Shown piece after piece: positions 9,691 through 22,863 of a DNA stretch of 64,000 nt (the stretch's first letter is position 1; each line of letters opens with the position of its first letter). The translations under genes and the position numbers were made by a program. This DNA is from Suillus spraguei (taxonomy: Eukaryota > Basidiomycota > Agaricomycetes > Boletales > Suillaceae), in the NCBI GenBank assembly GCA_016800925.1, contig JABCPU010000018.1, positions 1 through 64,000 of the forward strand, written 5' to 3'. The notes beneath the pieces are model-generated. The model was given only the letters and a program-made list of their open reading frames with translations, was not told where the DNA came from and did no database searches.

Positions 9691-11081
9691 ATTGTTGTTG
9701 CAAGGTTAATATTTACTCCATGGCGAGTCGTGCCTTCGAAACACTAATTATATCGTGTCGTGAGGCTGCCGCAGGTTTTATGTAGTCTCGGACTTAGCCA
9801 ATTGCATATCAGACGAATTGACGTGTCTACAATATCAGGCGCTGATCTGAGGACCAGAGGACCACTGCAGAGTTTGTACAGTAATTTTGAATTTAGAATG
9901 CACTCGCGGTCAAGAAGAATGTTGCAAGCAAAGACCTATTAGTATTTCCAACATTCTCTCTTTGTCGGGGCACATACGATTGTGTCTAAAATTTAAATCA
10001 TGGCAAACACTGTTCACCAAGGTGGAACATAGGTCTAAATCAAACATTCTCTGTTCAAAGCCACTGCGTCTTGGTATGGTCTATGCACATATTAACACTA
10101 TGTTTTCTCAGATCTGTTATATTTCTTGCAGCCGAAGCTCCTGCATACGCATTGAATAACTGAAGGTCAAAATTTTCGAACAGCCACGAGTCGCACAAGG
10201 TGATTGGAGGCCAATAGAAGCTACTAAGGAAGTAGAAGCCTTGGAAGTAGAGCACGGTGGTCTGGATGACGAAAGCACAATACAATTAAGAATGCTAGGT
10301 CTTCCGACAAGACTTGAGTCCACATTGTTCAAATGCTTACATAAATGACAAATCGCTAAATTTAATTTAGGAGTTCGCCGCAGCGCTCAAACGACAACTT
10401 GATCGCCGCGACAGCCTCGGCCCAGATCTATCAACGCATGGATTAATATTCGGGCACCGTCGGAAGTCCGGCCGCAGTTAGCAAGTGATTCTGCAGGCAA
10501 GTCCAGGGTGATAATAGCATTATCAATTGTGAACTTTATGTAAAGTACTGATTCTCTTAGAACCAAAACAATTCCGCGTAACCCGGGTACACGTGCACTT
10601 AGCTTCATCTGCCACATGCTGCTTATCTTTGTGTGTTGGCTGGCAATTTGTTATCGGACCGAGGTTATACGTCTCCGTGCTTTGAGGAGGTGCAACTTTC
10701 ATACCATCTCAAACAGAATGACGCAGATATCTACGTATACTGCTATATCAATAAAATAGTAAGCGAACAGACAAAGTTACTGCCCAGAATTCTTGTACGA
10801 ATCAAGACACCGTCTAATTAACTTTTGAGCGTCAATCTCATTATCTTTAGAATCTATATCGACATTCAATTGGTTTTACGGTAGCCCACCTGCTACTAGT
10901 ACCTCTCCAGAGCAGGACTTATCTCTCAGGCTCTTCCGGTTCTCTCCCGGTCTCTCTCGGCCTACTGGCCCGTTCCTATGTTCCGTTGACTTGATGCCTA
11001 CTTGCTGCGCATCAGATAAATATTATATACTTTACCCAGTCTGCCTTGCCACGTCATACATTCTCTCTCCCTATCGCCTCT
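9691..11081. other. Region without a recognised gene; contains a repeat shared with 37.9 kb
   Basis: I see no conserved protein here. A 35-bp stretch at about 10227-10261 (AAGCCTTGGAAGTAGAGCAC) also occurs near 37907-37941 with nearly identical sequence. A minus-strand open frame at 10387-10617 (76 codons) has no family I recognise. The last 200 bp before 11082 are CT-rich, as expected for the leader of the following transporter gene. Confidence 0.5.
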
Positions 11082-14000
11082 ATGCAACGTATTCCTGGTG
11101 CCACCGATGAGAGATCCTTCGACGTGAAGGAGAAATCTTATCGTGTCAAGGGGGATATCGAGACCACCGAAGAAGACGAGAGTGTTATCCTCCAGAACGA
11201 GAGGGAAATTGCAACTCATGTAATTTCCGTGGACGACGATCCTAGCCTGAACCCCTGGACCTTTCGTGCTGCCTTCATCGGTCTTGGCCTTTCCGCCTTT
11301 GGTGGTTCCCTGGGTAAAGCAGTCGATATCATTCAACCAAAGTTTTATTCACCTGCACTGTTTCTTAGCTCAAATTTATTACTTCAAACCTGTGAGAATT
11401 TGATTTCTTGATCAAACATTCTCTCAGACGTCTAACTCGGGTTGACACTCAAGCAAACTATCCTCATATCTGTGATGTTCCTTGGCATAATATCCTATGT
11501 GATTGGCTTTGCGATGGAAACATTCATCCCCCGCCGCGGACTGCTTCGATACTTGAATCCAGTGCGTCTTCCACGTAGCTCTGACCCTGAAGCTCATATA
11601 TATTTATGAGTAATAGGGGCCCTTCAATAAGAAGGAGAATGCGTTCATTATCGTCATGGCCAGTGCAGCCGCAAACTCTGCGTTGGCTACAGAAGTTCTC
11701 GCTGTCCAGCGGTGGGCTCGCAATCCAATTCATCTGTCGGTGGCAACTGACAACTCATCAGTTTGTATTATAACATCACGCCGAACGCTGCCTCATCAAT
11801 ATTCTTATTATTCTCTTCTCAAATGCTCGGGTGCGTTGCGCTGGCATTCTCCTTACTGCATCCATTGCTGAAGCCGACAGTTATGGGATCGGCGGTCTGA
11901 TGCGAGGTATTTTTGTGTCCAACAGTACTTGGGATCTTAACTTACGGTGCTGTAACTTAGGAATTCTCCTCTATCCGTCGAAGATGTTGTACCCCGGCGT
12001 TCTCCCGTTGATCTCCATGTTCGATGCTTTATATCGCGATGGCATCGAAGCACGCAGAAGGCTCAAGGTCTTCTATTTCGTCTTCACTGCGTATGCTTAA
12101 CCTTCGTCGATGAATCATTTCTAATTTTCCTAAACTCAGAATCTTTTTATGGGAGCTTTTTCCCGAATGGATGTTTCCACTGCTCACGGGTCTCTCAATA
12201 TTCTGCCTTGCTGTTCCTAACAATGCTGCTGTCTCTCGCGTGTTTGGTGGTTCCAATGGAAACGAGGGCCTTGGTCTATTTTCAATATGCTTCGACTGGC
12301 AGGTAATGCTCGCTATATCGATTTGGTTCATATTCGGGTTGAACTCAATTTTTCAGTACATCTCGGGTGGTACAAACCCAATGACTATTCCACTGAAAGC
12401 TCAGGTTAGTTGGCACACCAGTCTGTACGACAATTCTAACGTCTGCCCTAGCTCTCCAGCTTCATTGGTGTTATTCTCTGCATGTATGTGATTTCAGTCA
12501 CATCACAAAATATTGCTAAGGGACATGAAGGGTCGTCTTTGTCGCTGTATTTTATAACAACATTTGGGAATCTCAGAACTTGCCATTTGTATGTGACATA
12601 TTGCACTCTCTAATGTCCAGGTTAACAATGCACCAATCAGTTGGCGCAGCTCCTCTTTTACGAGAACGGGACTATTTACAACCAGACTTTGATTATGAAC
12701 TCCAACTATGAGGTAGATCCTGCCTTACTGGCGGAACAGGGACTACCATTCTACGCTGGTACTTGGATTATTAACCTGCTCTCAAGTAACCTCGTATGTC
12801 AAAAATCGCTACTGATGTATGAGTGTTTCGTTTATATTTCCACCGCAGGGACTGGCTGCAACGTTCACCCACCTCCTCCTGTGGAATAAAGATGACATAC
12901 GTGCAGCCTGGAGTTGGATGAACATGGATACGCTGAGAAGTTGGCGTGCTAATTTCGATTGGAAGTTCTGGACACACAGTGGAAAGAGGGAAATCCCTGC
13001 CAACACTGAGGACCTCGACCCACACTACCGGGAGATGCTGAAGGTTGGTCCTTCTGACACTAGAAGGAGACCTTACCGGTAACACAACGCCGTACAGTAT
13101 CCAGATGCTCCAAATAGTTGGTACCTCTTGATGTTTGTTCTCTCCTTCGTTGTTGGACTGGTCGTCATCTACAAGACAAATTCCACGCTTCCCTGGTGAG
13201 CCGTTCTCATTCTCCATCTGACGATTTTTTCATCATGTCTTTTGAGGTGGGGCTTTACCATTGCAGTCCTATTGGCCGCCGTGTGTATCTTGTTCTTCGG
13301 CGCATTGTATGCCATTACCGGCATTAATCTTGCCATCCGCACGTATTATTTATGCGTTATAGCTGTCCTGAGCTGATCTTTTGGTGAAGAAACACTGGTG
13401 CAGATGATTGCTGGCTACCTGCACAAGGGAAAGCCAATGGCAAATATGTACTTTGTCCGTATTGGCGTACATTCCGATTTTTGACCACTACTGATATTGT
13501 CGTTGACAGGTCCTTTACAGCTATGTACGCATCTACATTTTCGCCTCCTTGACATCCTTTTGATTTGTTTTCCCCTCCAGAACTCTGTGTCCCAAGCAAC
13601 CTTACTACTACGCGATCTGAAAATTGCTCAATGTATGTGCATATTCTTTGTTGTGAAAGCTACTTCTCGCTAACAGGCACTCAGATGCCAAACTACCTCC
13701 TCGAGTTGCATTCACAGCCCAGGTTATTGGCACCTTACTCGGCGCTGTTTTGAACTACCGTTAGGGAGCGTCTTACCAATCCATTCATCACATTTGACTC
13801 GTTTTTCTAGTATTGATGAATTCCATCATTGACAATCAACGCGAAATCTTGCTGTCTGTACAAGGAACAAACATCTGGTCTGGCCAGCAACCTCAATCAT
13901 ACAACTCGCAAGCCATTGCATGGGGTGGCCTTGCTCGCGAGCTCTTTTCATATGGTCAGAGGTACCAATGGGTCCCCTTGTCCTATCTCGTTGGCATGGT

Positions 14001-14456
14001 CGCACCTCTTCCTTTCTGGATTATTCACCGTTACCGGCCGAGACTGCGCATGGATTACTATTACACCCCTATCATCTGGTACGTTGTCAATTCATCAATC
14101 AACGATATTCTAAGCTCACTATATGTATAGTACGTACGTCGGATGGCTTTGTGTTGGAATAAACTCTTCGGTTCTGTCGTATTACGTGGTCGGGATCTTC
14201 TCTCAATGGTGGGTCCGTACTAGGCACCCGCGTTGGTTCGCGAAATACAACTATTTGGTCGCTGCAGGTAAGCTCTGTGGCCTTTTCATCTCAACTGTTG
14301 ACATCATGTTGTCATATAGCCCTCGATGGTGGAACGCAGGTCATGGTATTCATTCTCTCCTTTGCAGTTGAAGGAGCTACTGGGCAATCGCATCTTTTCC
14401 CGGAATGGTGGGGTGCAAACCAAGGTGGAAACTACGACCGCTGCTTGTCTCAGTAA
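11082..14456 (+). CDS. Oligopeptide transporter (OPT family), copy 1
   Basis: Polytopic plasma-membrane proton-coupled transporter for small peptides, as known for the fungal OPT family. The start at 11082 gives a hydrophilic N-terminus (QNEREIATHVISVDDDPSLNPWTFR) followed by the first membrane segment. Spliced exons then read, in order: MASAAANSALATEVLAVQR; LYYNITPNAASSIFLLF; YGIGGLMRG plus ILLYPSKMLYPGVLPLISMFDALYRDG; AVSRVFGGSNGNEGLG; the EVDPALLAEQGLPF loop; ANFDWKFW; DPHYREML plus SWYLLM; MNSIIDNQREILLS plus GTNIWSGQQPQSYNSQAIAWGG; and the end EWWGANQGGNYDRCLSQ with TAA at 14454. There are more than ten short GT-AG introns. No disabling change was noticed in the exons read. A second copy lies 3.8 kb downstream in the same orientation. 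The exact substrate cannot be told. Confidence 0.88.
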
Positions 14457-16391
14457 ATACTATGCACTTAGTAGATCAAAATCAATCAAAGAAACACGAC
14501 TTGAAGTTTTGTCCTATTGAGAGTTACACTGCTCTATAGAGGACATATTGGTCTGGTCTAACTACCTGTGACTCCTACGTATGCATGCTAATAAGAGGTG
14601 ATAGACAGGTGCCTCCGCACCACTAAGATGAGGGGTTAAGGTCCATATTTACATAATGTTATTTCTAGGCTTAGCTAAGATAAACCACCGGTTTATCACG
14701 TGACTTCGCGTGACTTTCCAACAAAATTCTATATAACTCATTGTATACAAAACATAAGCAAAATCCGTTCTAGGATTATGTGTGGATAGTCTGTAGCAAG
14801 CCAGGCATGTATTTTATGATGTAATGTAAAAAACTGAGAGACGAGTAGGCTTTATATTGTCAAAATGTCATGAGTGAGGCATGTCACAAATGGGTCACAA
14901 AGGTAAATTTGCTACCAAAAAGCCTACTCCTCCTTCAGTTGGCCGAAATAAATTTTCTGAGTAGACCATTTTGATATAGTAGTATGTGTCTACAAAAAAT
15001 TGGAACAGATTTTGCTAATTCTAATTTGAAGTAAAGTTACGAGCCAAAATCATGCATTCTGGCCTCAAGTCACGTGATGAACGGTGGGTTTCATACGGAT
15101 AAATTACCTAAGCGCTCGACAACACGCTACCGTAGTGGGCTTATGATACCACTACCGGCCGTTGACAATTATGACCTGCATATCCAGCTCGCTGTGCCCG
15201 ACCACGAGCAGCCCGTTCCTGCTCGTTTCTCAACCGTTCGACTGTGCATTTTTCGCGATGAATTTGTGGTAGCTACTAGAGGTGAACGTGGCCATTTTCA
15301 CTTAGATTAACTCATTCTAACATGTGTGAAGAAAGTCTAGACAATAGTGATAACATAGAGAAAAAATTGCTGCTCCTCTTCGTCACTGTCAGCGGACTGG
15401 CTTTCATCACTGTCTTATATGATCTCACGGCTCTTGGGCTGCCTCTGTTGTGTATGCCTCTTCTCTCTGGACCATTTGGTAGGCCGTTTGTTGTCTTTGT
15501 CTGTCAGGTCTTGTGTTTGTATGATGTACCTGAGTTTGAACGCTTCTTACGAGGTTTTCCGATGACTTCACCTGCAACCTCCTACCTTTCTACATCCACT
15601 TCGTACTTCTGAAGCTCTGACATGGTCGTCCGTGCACAAGTGCCTGCCTTTAGTGCATCACAGAGCACTCGCATCATGCTTATATCTCGGGCTTTGGTTC
15701 ATAGTGCCGCATGGATTTGTATCTTGCTTTCTATTTTATTCTCTCCTTCCATATCACCCTCCCTCCCACAAACACATTTACAGTGTCTCTTGCACGCGTA
15801 TTCACACAGTCTAGTATTGCAAGCCTCTCCGAGTCATTCCAGTTGTGTGCACTTTAGGTTTTCTTGCAATTTCCATTGGACCCCCGTTTGTCACGGGCTG
15901 GGGATCTTTTCGCTGGCTGGTCCTCGCGACTTGCGCTCTTGCGAAGCTCAGTAAGGGCAATTGGCCGAGTTTAATTTTTTTCATACAAGTCTAATTGAGC
16001 GATGCGACGGAGTTTTCACGCCTGGGCCCATCACAGGGTCAGTCCCTTTCACCCGCGCTCAGTGCATGACGCACATGCTGAGCAATCTCTGTCTCTAATG
16101 GCGGAGATTCTAATTGCTATCTAACGCGGGCGGGCAATTTAGGAGGCCATCACCTCTTCTCACTTGCTTGTTGTCGTGTTAGGTATGTGCACATGAGGTT
16201 GTTTCCATTGACCTATGTCTCACTTGCTCGCTGAGGCCTGGCACTTGAGGTCATGCTTTCAGGCCAGGCCAAGCTAGCCTCGGCGCATCACTATTATCAA
16301 TTGATGTGCTGGCATCACGTCGAACTGCCAGAAGGAACCAAGCGTCTAACCACTTGAAGGCTTCTCTTCCCCATTCATTCCTTCATCCATA
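14457..16391. other. Spacer between OPT copy 1 and the secreted-protein gene
   Basis: No conserved protein was recognised. The longest plus-strand open frames (15074-15310, 15322-15612, 15622-15954) lack family motifs. 15322-15612 has a hydrophobic stretch (LLLLFVTVSGLAFITVL), but I cannot support it as a gene. A CT-rich stretch with TTCATCC lies just upstream of 16392. Confidence 0.5.
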
Positions 16392-17506
16392 ATGTCACCG
16401 CTCACCAAGGTATGGGCGTTGGTAGTAATCTTGGCAACAGCATCACTTGTACCCGGAGGTTCCTTTGCGCAGACGTCCAGTGTGACATGCCTGTCCTTTT
16501 TGGTTAGGTAATGATATCTTTTTATTTTTATTTTTTAGGTTTCAAGATATGGATTCTGATTCATGATCTGCAGATGAACAACAGCATTGTGTGTCGTCGC
16601 TCCCTACCTCATGAGCCCCTGTGGACGTACGCATTTTTTCAGTATATCTTTTAGCTTCGCATAACTAGTTCTGGCACAGCTTTTACAATCGGTCCTTTGC
16701 CACCTGGTTACACGTATTCAGCTCCCTTAACCTCTGGAACAAACACTTGCGAATGTAATACAGTGACCTGCTCGATGATGAGCGCTTGCAGTGCTTGTCA
16801 GAATGCCTCGTATTTGTCGTGAGTTGTATTGAGTCTACGAGGCACTTATTTCCTACCAGCTGGTCTTCCTGGAGCTCCAGTTGCTCCCAGGTATACATCC
16901 AAGAGTCGGTCCACAAGGTTATTGAGATTATGCAAGCTTTTCTAATACACCTGATCGACAGATATCCGATATCCATTCCTGATGGCACCAAGGTTCCGAA
17001 TTGGGCCTATTTGAATGTTAGTACACTATTGCCTATCCCAATTTTCATGATCTAATTTTCTCTGAAGGTGACCGGTGGGGTGTTTAACCTCACTGCAGCG
17101 CAAACCAACGGAGGTCAGCTTAACTTTTCCATCGCAGAAACCTTTTCACTCACTTCTTGTAGACCTCCGGAATCTACTGCAACCAGTGTACCATTCACTA
17201 CCACAGTCATTTATTCGACAACTTTGTTTGCTTCTTTGACCACTGTGTATACTTCTTTGAGCAGTTCTTCGACCACGACCACAGGACCTTCAACGTCATC
17301 TAGTTCGAAACGTAGGCGGAGGTCCGGGCCACACTCTAATTTTTTACTCTACCAACACTACTACATTCCCAATGACGCTCGATTACGTCTCTACGTATGT
17401 TTCTCATGATTTTATGATACATCACCTCGTCTCATTCCCTCATGCAGGACCCCCTCTGACCCGACCAGTTTCCCACCTCCTCACCCCCACCGGCCTAGTC
17501 GCCTCA
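16392..17506 (+). pseudogene. Secreted/membrane-anchored Cys-rich protein of a basidiomycete family, probably damaged
   Basis: The start at 16392 gives a signal peptide (MSPLTKVWALVVILATASL...GGSFAQ). Later exons carry the cysteine block YSAPLTSGTNTCECNTVTCS...CSACQNASYLS, then WSSWSSSCSQVYIQE, PISIPDGTKVPNWAYLNV, TGGVFNLTAAQTNGG and a Ser/Thr-rich region (STTTTGPSTSSSS). This order is typical of a large basidiomycete family of secreted proteins with a conserved CxC...CxxCQ...W domain and a membrane or Mid2-like tail. Around 16580-16620 the conserved VAPYLMSPC motif is in a different frame from MNNSIV, and the exon before YPISIPDG does not join in phase. I could not find the membrane helix expected after the Ser/Thr region. 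It is therefore probably a pseudogene or a poorly resolved gene model. The end position is uncertain. Confidence 0.5.
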
Positions 17507-18241
17507 TCTAGCAACATAGGCCTGAACCTATCGACGCCCTCGCCCGCATTTTCTCAACAGTTGCGTCCTGGACAATACACTGGCATTCCACAGGTCTAGA
17601 ATTTGAACTTATATTCCCTTATGCTTATGTTACTTACTTTCTGGTAAACAAAACTCGGAACGTTGCTTTTCAGAATTGTTGGACTTTTCTTCAGGGTATG
17701 GTCAAGTTCGCATATCACGACCACTGGTCATGCGCCCAACAGCAGTTCAAAGTGCAATAAGTGTGTACAGCAATAAGTCGTGCGGGCTTTGCAGGGCATT
17801 ACATAAACTGTGAGAACAAAATTTTTATCAACAATGATTATGTAAGTTGACTAGTAGAATCCAGGGCCCGTACTAGTAGTACTGACTGATGCAGGCCTTG
17901 AGGCTGGAGCTTCAAGGGCGCGATACCATCGAGTCATCGACGTGGCAGATCGACTAAAATCAGATCCTGATTCACAAGCCGGCGCAGGCCTTAGTCACTT
18001 CTTGATCCTTTTGGTCGAGAAACTCCCTAAAACTCCGTCGTCTAACTTGATTTTTGCACAGGACTATGTGGCACATTACAGTGATGATCATAATAGACTG
18101 AACATTTATCCTGCCACATAGATTCCGCACAGTTTCTCATTGGCCAGTCCCTTGCTAGGTTTGTTCACTTTTTTGCATATTTAAAGACCAGATGTTACCT
18201 TTGTCTGCCTCGATATCTCGTATCCTCTCTCGAGTCTAGCC

Positions 18242-21200
18242 ATGGTCACTGTGGAAAGGCTTCTTAGTACCAACAACAAGGAATCATTTGACGTGAAGGA
18301 GAAATTTTACTGCGCCAAGGGGGATATCGAGACTGCCATCCGAGAAGCTGAAACAGATGAGAACGTTATCCTCCAGAACGAGAGAGAAATTGCAACTCAT
18401 GTGATTTCTATGGACGACGATCCAAGTCTGAACCCCTGGACCTTTCGGGCCGTCTTCATCAGCCTCGGCCTTTCCGCTTTCGGTGGTTCCCTAGGTAAAA
18501 CAGTCGATATCATTCAATCGAGGTCTTACTCACCTGCACTGCTTCTTAGCTCAAATTTATTACTTCAAACCTGTGAGAATTCAATTTCTTGATCAAACAT
18601 TCTCTCAGACGTCTAACTCGGGTTGACACTCAAGCAAACTATCCTTATATCTGTGATGTTCCTTGGCATCATATCCTATGTGATTGGCTTTGCGATGGAA
18701 ACATTCATCCCCCGTCGCGGACTGTTTCGATATTTGAATCCAGTGCGTCTTCCACCCCTGAAGCTCATATATATTTATGAGTAATAGGGGCCCTTCAATA
18801 AGAAGGAGAATGCGTTCATTATCATCATGTCCAGTGCAGCCGCAAACTCTGCGTTGGCTACGGAAGTTCTCGCTGTCCAGCGGTGGGCTCGCAATCCAAT
18901 TCCTCTGTCGGTGGTAATTGACAACTCATCAGTTTGTATTATAACATTACGCCGAACGCCGCCTCATCAATCTTCTTATTGTTCTCTTCTCAAATGCTCG
19001 GGTGCGCTGCCCTGGCGTTCTATTTACTGCATCCATCGCTAAAGCCGCAAACTACAGTTATGGGATCGGCGGTCTGATGCGAGGTATTTTTGTGTCTAAC
19101 AGTACTTGGAATCTTAACTTACAATGCTGTGACTTAGGAATTCTCCTCTATCCGTCGAAGATGTTGTACCCCGGCGTTCTCCCGTTGATCTCCATGTTCG
19201 ATGCTTTATATCGCGATGGCATCGAAGCACGCAGAAGGCTCAAGGTCTTCTATTTCGTCTTCACTGCGTATGTTTAACCTTCGTCGATAAATCATTTCTA
19301 ATTTTCCTAAACTCAGAATCTTTATATGGGAGATTTTTCCTGAATGGATTTTTCCACTGCTCACTGGTCTCTCAATATTCTGCCTTGCTGTTCCTAACAA
19401 TGCTGCTGTCTCTCGCGTGTTTGGTGGTTCCAATGGAAACGAGGGCCTTGGTCTATTTTCAATATGCTTCGACTGGCAGGTACAGCTCACTGTTCAAATA
19501 CATATGTTGATATTTTGTGTTCAACTTTGGTTTAGTACATCTCGAGTAATGCTGGTAACCCAATGGCCATTCCACTGAGGGCTCAGGTTAGTCGACAATC
19601 CTGTACGCGTGACGCTTCCGATAACACCCACTAGCTCTCCAGCTTCATTGGTTATATTCTCTGCATGTATGTGATTTCAATCATATCGCCAAATATTGCT
19701 GAGGGAAATGAAGGGTCATCTTCGTTGTCGTATTCTACAACAATATTTGGGAATCTCAGAACTTGCCATTTGTATGTGACATATTGCACTCTCTAATGTC
19801 CAGGTTAACAATGCACCAATCAGTTGGCGCAGCTCCTCTTTTACGAGAACGGGACTATTTACAACCAGACTTTGATTATGAACTCCAACTATGAGGTAGA
19901 TCCTGCCTTACTGGCGGAACAGGGACTACCATTCTACGCTGGTACTTGGATTATTAACCTGCTCTCAAGTAACCTCGTATGTCAAAAATCGCTACTGATG
20001 TATGAGTGTTTCGTTTATATTTCCACCGCAGGGACTGGCTGCAACGTTCACCCACCTCCTCCTGTGGAATAAAGATGACATACGTGCAGCCTGGAGTTGG
20101 ATGAACATGGATACGCTTAGAAGTTGGCGTGCTAATTTCGATTGGAAGTTCTGGACACACAGCGGAAAGAGGGAAGTCCTTGCCAACACCGAGGACCTCG
20201 ACCCACACTACCGGGAGATGCTGAAGGTTGGTCCTTCTGACACTAGAAGGAGACCTTACCGGTAACACAACGCCGTACAGTATCCAGATGCTCCAAATAG
20301 TTGGTACCTCTTGATGTTTGTTCTCTCTTTCGTTGTTGGACTGGTCGTCATCTACAAGACAAATTCCACGCTTCCCTGGTGAGCCGCTCTCATTCTCCAT
20401 CTGACATTTTTTCATCGTGTCTCTTGAGGTGGGGTTTCACCATCGCAGTCCTCTTGGCTGCCGTGTCTATCTTGTTCTTCGGCGCATTGTACGCTATTAC
20501 TGGCATTAATCTTGCCATCCGCACGTATTATTTATGCGTTATAGCTGTCCTGAGCTGATCTTTAGGCGAAGAAACCCTGGTGCAGATGATTGCTGGCTAC
20601 CTGCACAACGGAAGACCCATGGCAAATATGTTCTTTGTTCGTATTGACATACTTTCCGAATTTTGACCACTACTGATGTTATCGTCGACAGGTCCTTTAC
20701 AGCTATGTCCGTCTTCCTATGCCTATGGTTGCCCTGATCCAAGTTTGATTCGTGTTCTCGTCAAGAATACTGTGTCTCAAGCTTTGTTGCTGCTGCGTGA
20801 TCTGAAAATTGCTCAATGTTTGTATACATTCTTGGTCGGGAAAGATGCTTCTCACTGATAGACACTCAGATGCCAAACTGCCTCCTCGAGGTGCATTTAC
20901 AGCCCAGATCATTGGCACCTTACTCGGTGCTGTTTTGAACTACGGTTAGGGGGCGTCTTACGAATCCATTCCTCACATTTGACTCGTTGTTCTAGTATTG
21001 ATGAATTCCATCATCGACAATCAACGCGAAATCTTGCTGTCTGTACAAGGAACAAACATCTGGTCTGGCCAGCAACCTCAATCATACAACTCGCAAGCCA
21101 TTGCATGGGGTGGCCTTGCTTACGAGCTCTTTTCACACAGTCAAAGGTACCAATGGGTGCCATTGTCCTATCTCATTGGCTTAGTCGCGCCTCTTCCTTT

Positions 21201-21641
21201 CTGGATCATTCATCGTCACTGGCCGAGACTGCGCATGGATTACTATTATATCCCTATCATCTGGTACGTACTGAACTCATCGATAATCGATATTCAAACA
21301 CCATTATTCATACAGTTACTACATTGGAGCGCTTTCCGCCGGAATAAACTCTTCAGTTGTGTCATATTACATGATCTCGTTCTTGTGTCAGTGGTGGCTC
21401 CGTACCAGGCACCCGCGTTGGTTCGTGAAATACAACTATTTGGTCGGAGCAGGCAAGTTTCACGGCCTTCCTATCTTGGTTGTTAACATCATACTGTACT
21501 ATAGCCCTCGATGGTGGGACACAGGTCATGGTATTCATTCTCTCCTTTGCAGTTCAAGGGGCCGGTGGAAAAGCACATCTTATTCGGGAATGGTGGGGTG
21601 CAAATCAAGGCGGAAACTACGACCGCTGCTTGTCTCTCTGA
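18242..21641 (+). CDS. Oligopeptide transporter (OPT family), copy 2
   Basis: This is the tandem paralogue of the gene at 11082-14456, with the same exon order and intron positions. It starts MVTVERLLSTNNKESFDVKEK and has a slightly longer acidic N-terminus (IETAIREAETDENV). The core again reads DDDPSLNPWTFR, LYYNITPNAAS, YPSKMLYPGVLPLISMFDAL, SRVFGGSNGNEGLG, EVDPALLAEQGLPF, NIWSGQQPQSYNSQAIAWGG and GANQGGNYDRCLSL, with TGA at 21639. The stretch 19800-20190 is almost base-for-base identical to 12617-13007, including an intron, while other introns and some exons differ clearly. The final block reads HLIREWWGANQ where copy 1 has HLFPEWWGANQ. Function is inferred as peptide uptake at the plasma membrane. 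The pair most likely arose by duplication followed by local gene conversion. Confidence 0.87.
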
Positions 21642-21957
21642 ATACCATATACTAGATTGATAGATTGCGGCACGTATCAGCGACATCTTCTTACCGATGA
21701 ACTGGTATCATCGTGACAGATTCACTTATTTAGATCCCGTCTGAGTCATATGCGGATGTCGTATCCCTGCGCACCTCTGCGCACAACAAAGATGGCATTC
21801 GCGCCGGATGACCGGTGGGGCAGTGGACCAGCAGCACTACAGGATATATCTAAAACCTTTTGGCAGCCCTAGAGTCCGCCCTTCGGACTCAGCAGTTTCA
21901 TTATACAGGGCAAGGTGTCGCCTAAATGCCCAGCACATCGCAATCATATAACGCTCG

Positions 21958-22700
21958 TCAAGATGCAAACGCGATGTGACTTGACATATAAAGGTCCCCA
22001 ACTGGAAGGTCAGGAGTAAGTACCTGCGACCACGTCAACGGCAGCGTAAACAACGAGTTGGATGTGAACCGATGATATTGCCACGTATTCCCATAGCGTT
22101 GATTAACGCGATAGCCGCAGCGCGTTTCAACTGTGATGGGGAAAAAGTATACAAAACCCAGGCCACAAAGGCAACTGGGGCCTGAGTCATGAAGAACCTT
22201 GACGAAACATGTAAATAAAATAACTGAACGAGGGAGATAAGAGTTGTACATGGTCAGATATTGAACAACCGGACTCATAGCAGTGATAAACCCAACGGCG
22301 CCGACAAGTAGAGGGCCAGTGATATGCCAGAAGCTGTCCAGTTGCATCGAAGTGCCTTGACTATTGTGAATTCACCTTAGAAGCCCGACGAGTAACAACT
22401 GACCGAGTCTTAAAAGATGACGTTGAAGTTCCCAGGATTCGCGGAGGTGCGCAGAGCAAGAGGTTGATAATCGAGTCGTAACCTATTGCAGTGGTCAAAG
22501 TACTCTTCACAAACAAGAGCCACCTTGAACAGCAAGCTCAGCCTAATTCCAATTTGTGCACCATCGTGAGAGAGGAAATCCAGCACCAGGAAAGAACGCC
22601 GCCTCAACAAATCCGAGAAAGAGGCCGGAAGCGCAAGATAAGAGCAGCAAGGTTTGGAGTTACCCGGGATGATCATCTGACACTAATATTCCCGTGGGGT
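21958..22700 (-). pseudogene. MFS transporter of the Dal5/Tna1 (anion:cation symporter) type, decayed fragment
   Basis: Minus-strand pieces in different frames read GLFLGFVEAAFFPGAGF (about 22620), GYDSIINLLLCAPPRIL (about 22460), FWHITGPLLVGAVGFITAMS (about 22330) and FFPITVETRCGYRVNQRYGNTWQYH (with the frame change expected for KRAAAIALINAMGIRGNI, about 22120). These are the middle and C-terminal membrane segments of fungal allantoate/nicotinate-type MFS carriers, in order. Stops, frame changes and the absence of the N-terminal half show that it is not functional. It lies between OPT copy 2 and GPI14. Confidence 0.65.
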
Positions 22701-22863
22701 TGATGAATCAGCAAATTCTGGCAACACCTCAAGCTTCAAGTCAGAGCAGATACTATATGATAGTATTTGCTTGTGGGCAAGCATAGGCTAAGCTAGCGCT
22801 CAGAAGTTCATCACGTATCACGTGACTTTTAAACGTTAACACTGCACTAGTATACTACGATCC

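Noticed and set aside
15322..15612. Open frame with a hydrophobic segment between the OPT genes
   Set aside because: No conserved motif and no clear splice partners. It could be chance.
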